From assembly GCF_051487185.1 (NCBI RefSeq), contig NZ_JAHVDK010000021.1:1-64000 (forward strand): 64,000 bases of DNA. The letters run 5' to 3'. Within the stretch, counting starts at the first letter, position 1, and each line of letters opens with the position of its first letter. The stretch comes from Inquilinus limosus_F. GTDB lineage: Bacteria; Pseudomonadota; Alphaproteobacteria; DSM-16000; Inquilinaceae. Below the pieces are notes generated by a model. The model was not told the DNA's origin and did not search any database. It saw only the letters and a list, made by a program, of their open reading frames with translations. Made by a program: the position numbers and the translations under genes. This document shows, piece after piece, positions 33,742-42,326 of this stretch.

Positions 33742-35168
33742 GCGGCGCCCCTCCCGGCATTGCCCGCTTCGACTCCGCCGCGGCCATGGCCCAGGCGATC
33801 GCGGCCTTCCTGCACGGGCGCGACGTGGCCAGCCTCAGCGGATCGCCGCTGCTCGACCGGACGATGCCTGCCGTGAACCTGCTGCCCCGGCGGGCCCGCG
33901 AGCTGGCCTATTCGATCGGTGGCATGACAGAGGCGGTCGGCGCCGGCCGCATCGGCCGCCTCTCCTTCGACGCGATCTCGGAATGGCTCGCCGGGTTGTT
34001 CCCTCGGCGGGACTATCCCGCCGCCTTCATCGGCTCCTCGAACGGTGCCTTGGCGCATCTCGCTGCGGCGCTGGGCGCACCGTGGCTGCCGCAGACATTC
34101 CTGTGCCCCGTGCGCTGCCCGTGGAGCGACCCCGACGATGTGCGGACCGCATTCGCCCGAGGGCGCCGCCTCACCGAGGCGTTCCTGAAGGCGTTGCCGA
34201 CCATGACGGTGCACCACATGCACGATCCGAATCAGGACAGGCTGATGCTGAAGACGATGGGCTACTTCCGGCTGAAGCATCGGGCGCTGCCCGCCGCCTA
34301 TCGCGATTTCCTGGTCCGGCGCCTGCCGCCCGGGGCGACGCTCTATGTCGACGAATGCACCCGCGCCTGGCCGGTCACCCGGACCAGCGAACGCTCAGTG
34401 TTCCAGTTCGGGGCGGTGGGCGGCATGGAGGCGGAGGAGTATGTCCGCGGCGGCGACCGGGTACGCGCCTATCTCGCGCGCTATCGGGTGCGACGCACCG
34501 GCTGGGACCCGCCCGAGCCGAACGATGTCGCGCCGGAGGCGGAATGGGGCTTCGACCCGGGCCTGCTGGCCGAGCTCTCGTCCCTGGCGGCGACGCGCGG
34601 CTGGCGCCTGGTGCTGCTGCGCTTCGAGGACCCGGAGGCACTCAGCCTGCTGACGGCGGCGATTCATCGCGCCTGGTACCGTGATCTCGGCTACGAGCCG
34701 ACGCGCCTGATCGTGGAAAGCTTCGTCCTGCTCGACCCCTATCGCGTGCTGCGGCTCCGGGCGCTGCCGCTGTGGCTCCTGTTCTGCGTCGAACGGTCCG
34801 CCCGCGTGCTCCAGCGGTTCCTGGACGAGGGGCCGCCCTTCGACGAGATCGGCCTGATGCTGTTCTCGCACGGCACCGAGGGGGTGGGCGTGGTCGGCAT
34901 CGAGGAGTGGCGTCGGCTTCTCGGCCGCGCCCGCCGGGGCCGCTTCCTTGGTGTCGACGAGGCGCGCTACCCGCGCGACTTCGCCACTTTCATCCGCTTC
35001 CACGAGGCGCTCGCCGAACTGGGAACACCGTTCGACCTGCCGCCGCCGCTCCCGCCGGAGCGGTTCGAGGCGCTGACGCGGCGGCGGGGCCCGGCGCTGG
35101 GCATCGAGATCGCCGGGCCGGCCGGAGGCAGCGCATCCCCCGCGGCCGCATGTGGTCCGCCGTCATAG
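33738..35168 (+). CDS. unrecognised 476-residue protein between two hydrolases
   Basis: No family recognised. The start overlaps the preceding hydrolase stop (ATGA) and the C-terminus overlaps the next hydrolase start by about 19 bp. The N-terminal part contains AAFIGSSNGALAHLAAALGA, a G-x-S-x-G-like turn that could be a nucleophile elbow. The middle contains LPPGATLYVDECTRAWPVTR, TSERSVFQFGAVGGMEAEEY and a WGFDPGLLAELSSLA segment. The central and C-terminal parts are rich in Leu, Arg and aromatic residues, but there is no clear membrane segment or signal. The domain mix suggests a globular cytosolic enzyme, perhaps a hydrolase-fold relative. Function unknown; conserved coupling to both hydrolases is the main clue. 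Confidence 0.75.
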   Translation: MSGAPPGIARFDSAAAMAQAIAAFLHGRDVASLSGSPLLDRTMPAVNLLPRRARELAYSIGGMTEAVGAGRIGRLSFDAISEWLAGLFPRRDYPAAFIGSSNGALAHLAAALGAPWLPQTFLCPVRCPWSDPDDVRTAFARGRRLTEAFLKALPTMTVHHMHDPNQDRLMLKTMGYFRLKHRALPAAYRDFLVRRLPPGATLYVDECTRAWPVTRTSERSVFQFGAVGGMEAEEYVRGGDRVRAYLARYRVRRTGWDPPEPNDVAPEAEWGFDPGLLAELSSLAATRGWRLVLLRFEDPEALSLLTAAIHRAWYRDLGYEPTRLIVESFVLLDPYRVLRLRALPLWLLFCVERSARVLQRFLDEGPPFDEIGLMLFSHGTEGVGVVGIEEWRRLLGRARRGRFLGVDEARYPRDFATFIRFHEALAELGTPFDLPPPLPPERFEALTRRRGPALGIEIAGPAGGSASPAAACGPPS

Positions 35169-35974
35169 CCGTGGTGGCCGTCGCGGCCGCGATCTACGGT
35201 CTGGCCGTCCTGCTGCTCTACGGTCTGCAGGGGCGGCTGGTCTTCCCGGTGGACCTGCTGCGGATCGAGCCGGCCGAGGTGGGCCTCGGCGAAATGGAGG
35301 TCGTCACCGCCCGGACCCGCGACGGGCTCGACCTCGTCAGCTGGTACCGGGCGCCGCGCGATCCGGGCAAGCCGACGCTGCTGCTGTTCCACGGCAATGG
35401 CGAGAGCCTGTCGCACCGGGCGCATGTCGCCCGCGACCTGCTCGATGCCGGCTATGGCGTCTACCAGGTGGAGTACCGGGGCTATGGCGGCAATCCCGGG
35501 CGTCCGTCGGAACGGGGCCTCTATGAGGACGGGCGCGCCGCCCTCGATTTCCTGCAGGGACGGGCCACGGCCGTCGTCGTCCATGGCTATTCGCTCGGAA
35601 CCGGCGTGGCCGTGCAGATGGCGGTCGAAGGTCGTGTCGAGGCGCTGATCCTGGAGGCGCCCTACACCAGCATCGCCGCGATCGCGGCGCGGCGGTTCCC
35701 GTTCCTGCCGGTCCGCCGCCTGGTCCGCAACCGCTTCGAGAATCTGAGGAAGATCGGAACCGTGGCGGTCCCCATCGTGATCTATGCGGGCCAGGACGAC
35801 CTGGTCATCCCCTGCGAGCACGCGCGGATGCTGTTCGATACCGCCCGGGATCCCAAGCGCATCCTGGTGGTCGACGGGGCCGGGCATGTAGACGCCTGGG
35901 CCGGCGGCGGCGGCGCCTTCGTGCTGGACTTCCTGGCGCAGCTCGGGTCGGCCATCTCCCGGCGCGGATCGTGA
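35150..35974 (+). CDS. membrane-anchored alpha/beta hydrolase (BEM46/ABHD13-like)
   Basis: Serine hydrolase, 274 residues. An N-terminal hydrophobic stretch (AVIAVVAVAAAIYGLAVLLL, residues 4-23) is a likely membrane anchor, after which the chain reads FPVDLLRIEPAEVGLGEMEV. The nucleophile elbow is VVVHGYSLGTGVAV, the oxyanion HGN is in LLLFHGNGESL, the acid is in VIYAGQDDLVIP and the His in VVDGAGHVDAWAGGG. This is the BEM46/ABHD13-like arrangement of small membrane hydrolases. It follows the unrecognised gene with an overlap, so the three genes form one cassette. The biological substrate is unknown. Confidence 0.85.
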   Translation: MWSAVIAVVAVAAAIYGLAVLLLYGLQGRLVFPVDLLRIEPAEVGLGEMEVVTARTRDGLDLVSWYRAPRDPGKPTLLLFHGNGESLSHRAHVARDLLDAGYGVYQVEYRGYGGNPGRPSERGLYEDGRAALDFLQGRATAVVVHGYSLGTGVAVQMAVEGRVEALILEAPYTSIAAIAARRFPFLPVRRLVRNRFENLRKIGTVAVPIVIYAGQDDLVIPCEHARMLFDTARDPKRILVVDGAGHVDAWAGGGGAFVLDFLAQLGSAISRRGS

Positions 35975-35984
35975 GCGGCGTCGA

Positions 35985-36548
35985 TCAGCCGGCCTTCCGG
36001 CCTTCCTCCGCCGCCCGCTGCAGATCCTCGTCGGACAGTAGCTGCCGGTCCGGATCGGCCGTCGATCCCAACGGCGGTGGGAAGCGCAGCCGCTCCATAT
36101 AGGGCGTCGGCTTCTTGCGGCGGTAATCCGCGAACTCCTTGGCGTAGTAGGCCCGCGCCTCGTCCACGCTCTTCGCGCCGGTGACGATGTCGTGCATCAG
36201 GTTGATCGCCAGGAAATTCGCCTGCTCGTCATGGCAGCGGGCGGAGACCTCGCCGGCCGTCCGCTCGACCACGACGCTGCCGTCGAAGGCGGCCAGGTCC
36301 GACACCTTGTCGGCTGGCACCCGATAGTCGATCACCGATTCTACGGAATCGAGATGCGGTGCCGGAAAGTTGTGCTCGAAGAAGGTCCTGGTGGCGACGA
36401 TGCGCTTCCAGGGGCCCGGCCGGTGCCAGATGAGCTGCGTGTCGCTCGCCTCGTCCGGTTCCCCATATTGCTGGATGACCAGCCGCGCCGCCTCCCGCGA
36501 CTCGTTCGGCCACTGCTTGATGCGTTCGGATCCGGGGCCCGACGCCAT
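35985..36548 (-). CDS. conserved hypothetical protein
   Basis: A 187-residue soluble protein, no signal peptide. It begins MASGPGSERIKQWPNESREA, with a good ribosome binding site (GGGAGGCGAAC). WHRPGPWKRIVATRTFFEHN and FPAPHLDSVESVIDYRVPADK look like conserved blocks I have seen in hypothetical proteins of related alphaproteobacteria, but no named domain. The C-terminal tail is charged. It is convergent with the hydrolase cassette (10-bp gap) and divergent from the Rieske operon. Function unknown. Confidence 0.75.
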   Translation of the reverse strand: MASGPGSERIKQWPNESREAARLVIQQYGEPDEASDTQLIWHRPGPWKRIVATRTFFEHNFPAPHLDSVESVIDYRVPADKVSDLAAFDGSVVVERTAGEVSARCHDEQANFLAINLMHDIVTGAKSVDEARAYYAKEFADYRRKKPTPYMERLRFPPPLGSTADPDRQLLSDEDLQRAAEEGRKAG

Positions 36549-36722
36549 GTTCGCCTCCCGGTGATGGTTCTCGGCCGCGGCGCGCCGGACGGGACGGCCC
36601 GGCGGCCCGCCGATTGCTGCGTCGGCAACGGGTTGGCGCCGCGGCGAGTTCCACCCGCCGGCGCGGCAGAGGGCTTCCGCTCGGGTGCCGAGACGTGACG
36701 GATTGACCGCCTCTCCGAAGCT

Positions 36723-36740
36723 GTTATACGGTCGTATAAC
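36723..36740. promoter_or_regulatory. perfect inverted repeat upstream of the Rieske operon
   Basis: GTTATACG-GT-CGTATAAC, an 8-bp perfect dyad with a 2-bp centre, in a region of otherwise GC-rich DNA and 31 bp before the first start codon. Its size and TATAC core are typical of GntR-family operators. No GntR gene lies in the window, so the regulator is probably elsewhere. Confidence 0.65.
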
Positions 36741-36771
36741 AAGGCGGCCGGAAGGCCGCGGGAGGCCAGCC

Positions 36772-37992
36772 ATGATCGAACCGATGCACCGGCGCGCCGA
36801 GGCGCCGCCGACCGAGGCGCGGCTGCCGGAGGACGATGTCAGCCTGCCGGCCTGGATCTATCACGATCCCGAATTCTTCACGGTCGAGCGGGAGGCCGTC
36901 TTCCGCTCCTCCTGGCAGGTGGTCTGTCACCTCAACGACATCCCGCAGCCGGGCGATTTCCACACCTTCGACTTCCTGGGCGAGAGCATCGTGGTGCTGC
37001 GCGGCCGCGATGGCGTTGTCCGGGCCTTCCACAATGTCTGCCGGCACCGCGCCGCGCGCCTGCTGGACGGGCCGAAGGGCCAGTGTGGCAGCCGCATCGT
37101 CTGCCCCTACCACGCCTGGACCTACGAGCATGACGGCCGGCTGGTCGGCATGCCGCAGCGCGCCAGCTACGGCGATCTCGACCTCTCCGGCCACGGGCTG
37201 GTGCCGGTCGAGCACGAGCTGTTCTGCGGCTTCGTCTTCATCCGCCTCGCCCCCGGCACGCCGAGCGTGGCCGAGATGATGGGCGCTTACGCCGAGGAGA
37301 TGGCCGCCTACCGGATCGAGGAGATGGTGCCGCTCGGCCGGGTGACGCTGCGGCCGCGTTCGGTGAACTGGAAGAACGTCGCCGACAACTATTCCGACGG
37401 GCTGCACATCACCGTTGCCCATCCCGGCCTGACCCGGTTGTTCGGCCGCGGCTACGGCGTCGAGGCCAGGCCCTGGGTCGACAAGATGTGGGGCCATCTG
37501 CAGGAGCGGCCCTCGGCCGTGCTGTCGGAGCGGGCGTACCAGCACTTCCTGCCGCCGGTGGCGCATCTGCCGCCGGAGCGGCAGCGGCTGTGGACCTATT
37601 TCAAGCTCTGGCCCAATGTCGCCTTCGACATCTATCCGGACCAGATCGACTTCATGCAGTTCGTCCCGGTCTCGCCGACCGAGACGATGATCCGGGAGAT
37701 CGCCTATGTCCATCCGGACCACCGGCCCGAGATGCGGGCCGCGCGCTATCTCAACTGGCGGATCAACCGCCGGGTCAGCCTCGAGGACAAGGCGCTGATC
37801 GAGCGGGTGCAGGCCGGCATGGGCTCGTCCAGCTACACCGTCGGGCCGCTCGGCCAGACCGAGGTGTGCCTGCGCAGCTTCGCCCGCGCCATGCGCCGGC
37901 TGATCCCGGAAAGCCGGCTCGACCGGCCGCCGCCCGCGGGCTGGAGCCTGCGCCGCGCGGCGCCGGAGACGCCGGCCTTCGCGGCGGAGTGA
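36772..37992 (+). CDS. Rieske aromatic-ring-hydroxylating oxygenase, alpha subunit
   Basis: Alpha-type terminal oxygenase, 406 residues. The Rieske [2Fe-2S] ligands are in CRHRAARLLDG (C-x-H) and CPYHAWTYEHDGRLVG (C-x2-H), spaced as in the family. The mononuclear iron His pair is in ADNYSDGLHITVAHPG, with a conserved Asp bridging in DNYSDG and a further acid near FDIYPDQID. The N-terminus has no signal, so it is cytosolic. The group includes stachydrine, carnitine and choline-type demethylases and oxygenases as well as aromatic dioxygenases. The start 36772 has a GGGAGG site. It is the first gene of a catabolic operon, and no electron-transfer reductase gene is adjacent. Confidence 0.9.
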   Translation: MIEPMHRRAEAPPTEARLPEDDVSLPAWIYHDPEFFTVEREAVFRSSWQVVCHLNDIPQPGDFHTFDFLGESIVVLRGRDGVVRAFHNVCRHRAARLLDGPKGQCGSRIVCPYHAWTYEHDGRLVGMPQRASYGDLDLSGHGLVPVEHELFCGFVFIRLAPGTPSVAEMMGAYAEEMAAYRIEEMVPLGRVTLRPRSVNWKNVADNYSDGLHITVAHPGLTRLFGRGYGVEARPWVDKMWGHLQERPSAVLSERAYQHFLPPVAHLPPERQRLWTYFKLWPNVAFDIYPDQIDFMQFVPVSPTETMIREIAYVHPDHRPEMRAARYLNWRINRRVSLEDKALIERVQAGMGSSSYTVGPLGQTEVCLRSFARAMRRLIPESRLDRPPPAGWSLRRAAPETPAFAAE

Positions 37993-37997
37993 GATAC

Positions 37998-38024
37998 CCC
38001 TTGCCGTCGGAACGGCGGCAAGGG
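37998..38024 (+). repeat. intergenic hairpin
   Basis: CCCTTGCCG / CGGCAAGGG with a 9-nt loop lies 6 bp after the Rieske stop and 50 bp before the next start. No T-run follows, so it may be a processing or stabilising element inside the operon. Confidence 0.45.
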
Positions 38025-38073
38025 CTCAAATAGGCCCGCACAGCGGGACGGAAACAGGGCCGGGCGAGGCTTC

Positions 38074-39705
38074 ATGGCGAATTCACAGGTGTTCGACGTC
38101 GCGGTGATCGGCGGGGGCCACAACGGCCTGGTCTGCGCCGCCTATCTGGCCGCCTCGGGGCTGAAGGTGGTGGTGCTGGAGCGTCGCAAGGTCGTCGGCG
38201 GCGCCGCGGTGACCGAGGAATTCCATCCCGGCTTCCGCAACTCCGTCGCCTCCTACACGGTCAGCCTGCTGAACCCGAAGGTGATCCGCGACCTCGACCT
38301 GCCGGGGCACGGGCTGAAGGTGATCGAGCGGCGGCTGGCCAATTTCCTGCCGGTCGATGACCACCGCTATCTGATCGCCGCCCCGGGCGGCCGGACCAAG
38401 CAGGAGATCGCCAAGTTCTCGGCCCGCGACGCCGAGCGCTACGACGCCTACAGCGACCGGCTCGACGCCATCGCCGACGTGCTGCGCGACATCGTGCTGC
38501 GCACCCCGCCGAATGTGATCGACGGCGGCTGGTCGGCGGCGCTGCCGCAGCTGGTCCGGGCTGGATCGCTCGGCAACCGCCTGCGCCGGCTCGACATGGT
38601 GATGCGGCGCGACCTCTTGGACCTGTTCACCAAATCCGCTGCCGATTTCCTCGACGGCTGGTTCGAGACGCCGGCGGTCAAGGCGCTGTTCGGCTTCGAC
38701 AGCATCGTCGGCAACTACGCCAGCCCGTACCATCCCGGCACCGCCTATGTGCTGCTGCACCATGTCTTCGGCGAGGTGAACGGCAAGAAGGGCGTCTGGG
38801 GCCACGCCTTCGGCGGCATGGGCGCGATCACCCAGGCCATGGCGAAATCGGCGGCGGCGCGCGGCGCGGTGATCCGTACCGATGCCGCGGTGCGCGAGGT
38901 GATCGTCGAGAACGGCCGCGCCGCCGGGGTGGTGACCGAGGCGGGCGAGACCATCCGCGCCGGCTGCGTCGTCTCCAACCTCAACCCGAAGCTGCTGTTC
39001 GGCAGGCTGGTCGACCCGGCGGTCCTGCCGCAGGACTTCCGCGAGCGGATGGTTCGGTTCAAATGCGGCTCCGCCACCTTCCGCATGAACGTGGCGCTGT
39101 CGGATCTGCCGGACTTCACCTGCCTGCCCGGCAAGGACCTGGCCGACCACCACACCAGCGGCATCATCATCGGCCCCAGCCTTGACTACATGGACCGGGC
39201 CTATCTCGACGCCAAGGCCGGCGGCTGGTCGAAGGCGCCGGTGATCGAGATGCTGATCCCGTCCACCCTCGACGACTCGCTGGCGCCGCCGGGCCAGCAC
39301 GTCGCCAGCCTGTTCTGCCAGCATTTCGACCCGCAGCTACCGGACGGGGCGAGCTGGGACGACCATCGCGAGGCGGTGGCCGACCTGATCATCGACGCGG
39401 TCAACGCTTGGGCGCCGAACTTCAAGGCGTCGGTGCTGGGCCGGCAGATCAACAGCCCGCTCGACCTCGAACGCACCTTCGGCCTCGTCGGCGGCGACAT
39501 CTTCCACGGCGCCCTGTCGCTGGACCAGATCTTCTCGGCCCGGCCGGTGCTGGGCCATGGCGACTACCGGGCGCCGGTGCCCGGCCTCTACATGTGCGGA
39601 TCGGGCACCCATCCGGGCGGCGGCGTCACCGGCGCGCCCGGCCACAATGCGGCGCGCGAGATCCTGGCCGATTTCAAGCGACGGCGGCTGAGGCGCGCGG
39701 CATGA
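38074..39705 (+). CDS. FAD-dependent oxidoreductase, phytoene-desaturase (PYROXD2-like) type
   Basis: Flavoprotein of 543 residues. The N-terminal dinucleotide motif is VIGGGHNGLVCAAYLAASGL with the following ERRKVVGGAAVTEEFHPGF (extended GG motif). The C-terminal FAD-binding block PVPGLYMCGSGTHPGGGVTG and APGHNAAREILADF is typical of the phytoene dehydrogenase/PYROXD2 superfamily, members of which oxidise amines or carotenoids. Its substrate here is unknown; being between a Rieske oxygenase and an amidohydrolase, a role in degrading an amine or amide is inferred. No carotenoid genes are nearby. Confidence 0.88.
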   Translation: MANSQVFDVAVIGGGHNGLVCAAYLAASGLKVVVLERRKVVGGAAVTEEFHPGFRNSVASYTVSLLNPKVIRDLDLPGHGLKVIERRLANFLPVDDHRYLIAAPGGRTKQEIAKFSARDAERYDAYSDRLDAIADVLRDIVLRTPPNVIDGGWSAALPQLVRAGSLGNRLRRLDMVMRRDLLDLFTKSAADFLDGWFETPAVKALFGFDSIVGNYASPYHPGTAYVLLHHVFGEVNGKKGVWGHAFGGMGAITQAMAKSAAARGAVIRTDAAVREVIVENGRAAGVVTEAGETIRAGCVVSNLNPKLLFGRLVDPAVLPQDFRERMVRFKCGSATFRMNVALSDLPDFTCLPGKDLADHHTSGIIIGPSLDYMDRAYLDAKAGGWSKAPVIEMLIPSTLDDSLAPPGQHVASLFCQHFDPQLPDGASWDDHREAVADLIIDAVNAWAPNFKASVLGRQINSPLDLERTFGLVGGDIFHGALSLDQIFSARPVLGHGDYRAPVPGLYMCGSGTHPGGGVTGAPGHNAAREILADFKRRRLRRAA

Positions 39706-39739
39706 TCATGCCCCCATCCGAACAGGGAGCAGGAAGGGC

Positions 39740-40780
39740 ATGGACCGATCCTGGGAAGTGATTCCCGGCGATATGCCGGGCGCCGAATGGCGCATCCCGG
39801 TGCTGCGCTTCAGGGGCCGCGGCGACGGCCCGCCCGCCTATCTCCAGGCCGCGCTGCATGCCGACGAGCTGCCGGGCGTGGTCGCCCTCGACGCCCTGTG
39901 CTCGAGGCTTCGCCGGGCCGAGGCCGCGGGCGACATCCGCGGTGACATCACGATCGTTCCCTGGGCCAACCCGATCGGGCTGCAGCAGCAGCTGCATGGC
40001 GCCTGGCAGGGGCGCTACGATCTCGACACCCGGGTCAATTTCAACCGCGACTTCCCGCTGCTCGACCGGCCCGACCCGGCGCTGCTGCCGGGCGAGGATG
40101 CGGTGCTGCCGGCCAGCACCCGGCTGAAGACGCGGCTTCTGGGTCTGGCGCTGCAGTCGGACATCATCCTCGACCTGCATTGCGACGAGAACTCGCTGCT
40201 CTACCTCTACATCCCGGCCTCGCTCTGGCCGCTGATGTCCGACCTGGCCGATGCCATGGATCCGGGGGCGGTGCTGGCCTGGGACGGCGACGGCGGCGGC
40301 GCCTTCGACGAGGCCTGCGTCGTGTCCTGGCTGCGCGGCGGCGTCGAGCTGGCCGGGAAGGCGGTGTCGACGGTGGAGCTGCGCGGCCGGGCCGACATCG
40401 ACGCCGAGCTGGCGGAGCGTGACGCCGAGGGCTTGTTCCGCTTCCTCTCCGGGCGCGGCGTGATCGCCGGCGACCCGCCGCAGCATCGCTGGTCCGGCCC
40501 CGTCACCGCGCTCGACCATATCGAGATGATCCGGGCCCCGGTGGGCGGCGCCGTCTGCTTCATGCGGGCGCCGGGCGACCGGGTCGAGGCCGGCGACCTG
40601 CTGGCCACCATCCTGGTGCGGCCGGGGGAGGAGGGCGGGACGGTGCCCGTCCGCGCCCCTCAGGCCGGTCTGGTGCTGAGCCGGCGCGACCACGGCCGCA
40701 CCAAGCCGGGCGAGGACATGATGAAGCTGGTCTGCGGCGCGCCGAGCGCGACCGCCCGGCCGGGTCCCCTGGAATCCTGA
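39740..40780 (+). CDS. Succinylglutamate desuccinylase/aspartoacylase (AstE/AspA) family protein
   Basis: Zinc carboxypeptidase-like amidohydrolase, 346 residues. The metal ligands HADELPG (H-x2-E, about residue 40) and ILDLHCDENSL (His, about 140) are present. The C-terminal beta-rich domain contains GAVCFMRAPGDRVEAGDLLA and a biotinyl/lipoyl-like PVRAPQAGLVLSRRDHGRTK segment, common in this family. These enzymes remove acyl groups from amino acids (N-acetyl-aspartate, N-succinyl-glutamate and others). Its substrate is not determinable. It starts 34 bp after the FAD gene, on the same strand and probably in the same operon. Confidence 0.88.
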   Translation: MDRSWEVIPGDMPGAEWRIPVLRFRGRGDGPPAYLQAALHADELPGVVALDALCSRLRRAEAAGDIRGDITIVPWANPIGLQQQLHGAWQGRYDLDTRVNFNRDFPLLDRPDPALLPGEDAVLPASTRLKTRLLGLALQSDIILDLHCDENSLLYLYIPASLWPLMSDLADAMDPGAVLAWDGDGGGAFDEACVVSWLRGGVELAGKAVSTVELRGRADIDAELAERDAEGLFRFLSGRGVIAGDPPQHRWSGPVTALDHIEMIRAPVGGAVCFMRAPGDRVEAGDLLATILVRPGEEGGTVPVRAPQAGLVLSRRDHGRTKPGEDMMKLVCGAPSATARPGPLES

Positions 40781-40823
40781 GAGGCCCGGCCACCCTTCAA
40801 GCAAGACGCAGGGAGCGCAGCAG

Positions 40824-41600
40824 ATGAACCGACCGATCCTGTCCGCCTGTCTGGCGATCGCCGCCCTCGCCGGTCTCGCAGTCCCCGCCGCGGCGCAGGA
40901 GGTGGTGCGCATCGGGACCACGCCGGAATCCTACCCGCCCTTCTCCTGGGTCGATGCCCAGGGCAGGCTGAACGGCTTCGAGATCGAGCTCGGCGAGGCG
41001 CTCTGCGCCCAGATGCAGGTCAAATGCGAATGGGTGCTGCAGAGCTGGGACGGCATCATCCCGGCGCTGCAGGAGAAGAAGTTCGACGCGATCATCGCCT
41101 CGATGTCGATCACCGACGAGCGCAAGCAGGTCGTCGACTTCAGCGACAAATACTACAACTCGCCCGCCGTCTTCATCGGCCGCAAGGACGAAGCGATCGA
41201 GATCTCGCCCGAGGGGCTCGACGGCAAGACCGTCGGCGTCCAGGTCTCGACCATCCACGCCAACTACGTCGAGGCGAAGTACAAGGGCATCGTCACGATC
41301 AAGACCTATGACACGCAGGAGAACGCCAATCTCGACCTGATCGCGGGGCGGGTCGACCTGCTGCTGGCGGACTCCGTGGCGCTGACCGACGGCTTCCTGA
41401 AATCGCCCGAAGGCGCGGATTTCGAGGTGAAGGGCCAGCCGATCCGCGACCCGCTGCTGGGGGCTGGCGCCGGTATCGCGGTGCGCAAGGGCGACCCGCT
41501 GGCCGCTAGGTTCTCCGCCGCCGTCCAGGCGATCCGCGCCAACGGCCTCTACAAGACGATCAACGACAAGTACTTCTCCTTCGACATCTACGGCGACTGA
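40824..41600 (+). CDS. amino-acid-type ABC transporter substrate-binding protein
   Basis: Periplasmic solute-binding protein (SBP family 3), 258 residues. A signal peptide is clear: MNRPILSACLAIAALAGLAV, ending PAAAQEVV (cleavage after AQ or AAA). The mature part has IGTTPESYPPFSWVDAQGRL and GFEIELGEALC, the first-lobe signature of polar amino acid binding proteins, and IASMSITDERKQVVDFSDKY. It should bind a polar amino acid or an opine-like compound. It starts 43 bp after the amidohydrolase gene and 10 bp before the permease. Confidence 0.93.
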   Translation: MNRPILSACLAIAALAGLAVPAAAQEVVRIGTTPESYPPFSWVDAQGRLNGFEIELGEALCAQMQVKCEWVLQSWDGIIPALQEKKFDAIIASMSITDERKQVVDFSDKYYNSPAVFIGRKDEAIEISPEGLDGKTVGVQVSTIHANYVEAKYKGIVTIKTYDTQENANLDLIAGRVDLLLADSVALTDGFLKSPEGADFEVKGQPIRDPLLGAGAGIAVRKGDPLAARFSAAVQAIRANGLYKTINDKYFSFDIYGD

Positions 41601-41609
41601 GCCGCGGCG

Positions 41610-42323
41610 ATGGAGGACCTCGCCGCCCTGCTGGGGTTCGGGGAGAAAGGCTGGGGGGCACAGCTTCTGGCCGGGGCGCTGGTGACGATCGAGATCGCCG
41701 TCGCCTCCTACCTCGTCGGTCTGGTCCTCGGCCTGCTCGGGGCCTGGGCCAAGCTGGCCGGGCCGCGGCCGCTGCGGGCCCTCGGCAACGCCTACACCAC
41801 CATCGTCCGCGGCGTGCCGGACATCCTGATCATCCTGTTCGTCTATTACGGCGGCACCAGCGCCCTGCGCTCGCTGATCGGCCTCGTGGTGCCGGGGGTG
41901 ACGGTCGAGATCGACGCCTTCGCCGCCGCCGTCGCCTCCCTCGGCTTCGTCTCCGGCGCCTACGCGACCGAGCTGTTCCGCGGCAGCATCCTGGCGGTGC
42001 CGCCGGGGCAGGTCGAGGCGGCGAAATCCCTCGCCCTGCCGCCGCGGGTGATGTTCTTCCGCGTGGTGCTGCCCCAGGCGCTGCGCTTCGCCCTGCCGGC
42101 CCTGGGCAATCTCTGGGTCGTGGTGCTGAAGGACAGCGCGCTGATCAGCGTGGTCGGCCTGCGCGACCTCCTGGGCACCGCCGCCACCGCGGCCGCGACC
42201 ACGCGCATGCCCTTCACCTTCTACGCGGTAGTGGCGCTGATCTTCCTCATGATGACCATCGCCTCGGTCGGGCTGTTCCAGCTGGCCGAGCGTGTCTATG
42301 GCCGCGGCTTCCGCCGGAGCTGA
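41610..42323 (+). CDS. amino-acid ABC transporter permease (HisQ-like)
   Basis: Inner membrane permease of the His/Glu/Gln/Arg/opine subfamily, 237 residues with about five hydrophobic segments. The cytoplasmic EAA-like loop PGQVEAAKSLALPPRVMFFR, followed by VVLPQALRFALPALGN, is the ATPase-contact motif. TIVRGVPDILIILFVYYGGT is a conserved transmembrane block of this subfamily. It overlaps nothing but follows its binding protein by 10 bp and precedes the second permease by 3 bp. No ATPase gene is adjacent. Confidence 0.92.
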   Translation: MEDLAALLGFGEKGWGAQLLAGALVTIEIAVASYLVGLVLGLLGAWAKLAGPRPLRALGNAYTTIVRGVPDILIILFVYYGGTSALRSLIGLVVPGVTVEIDAFAAAVASLGFVSGAYATELFRGSILAVPPGQVEAAKSLALPPRVMFFRVVLPQALRFALPALGNLWVVVLKDSALISVVGLRDLLGTAATAAATTRMPFTFYAVVALIFLMMTIASVGLFQLAERVYGRGFRRS

Positions 42324-42326
42324 GCC

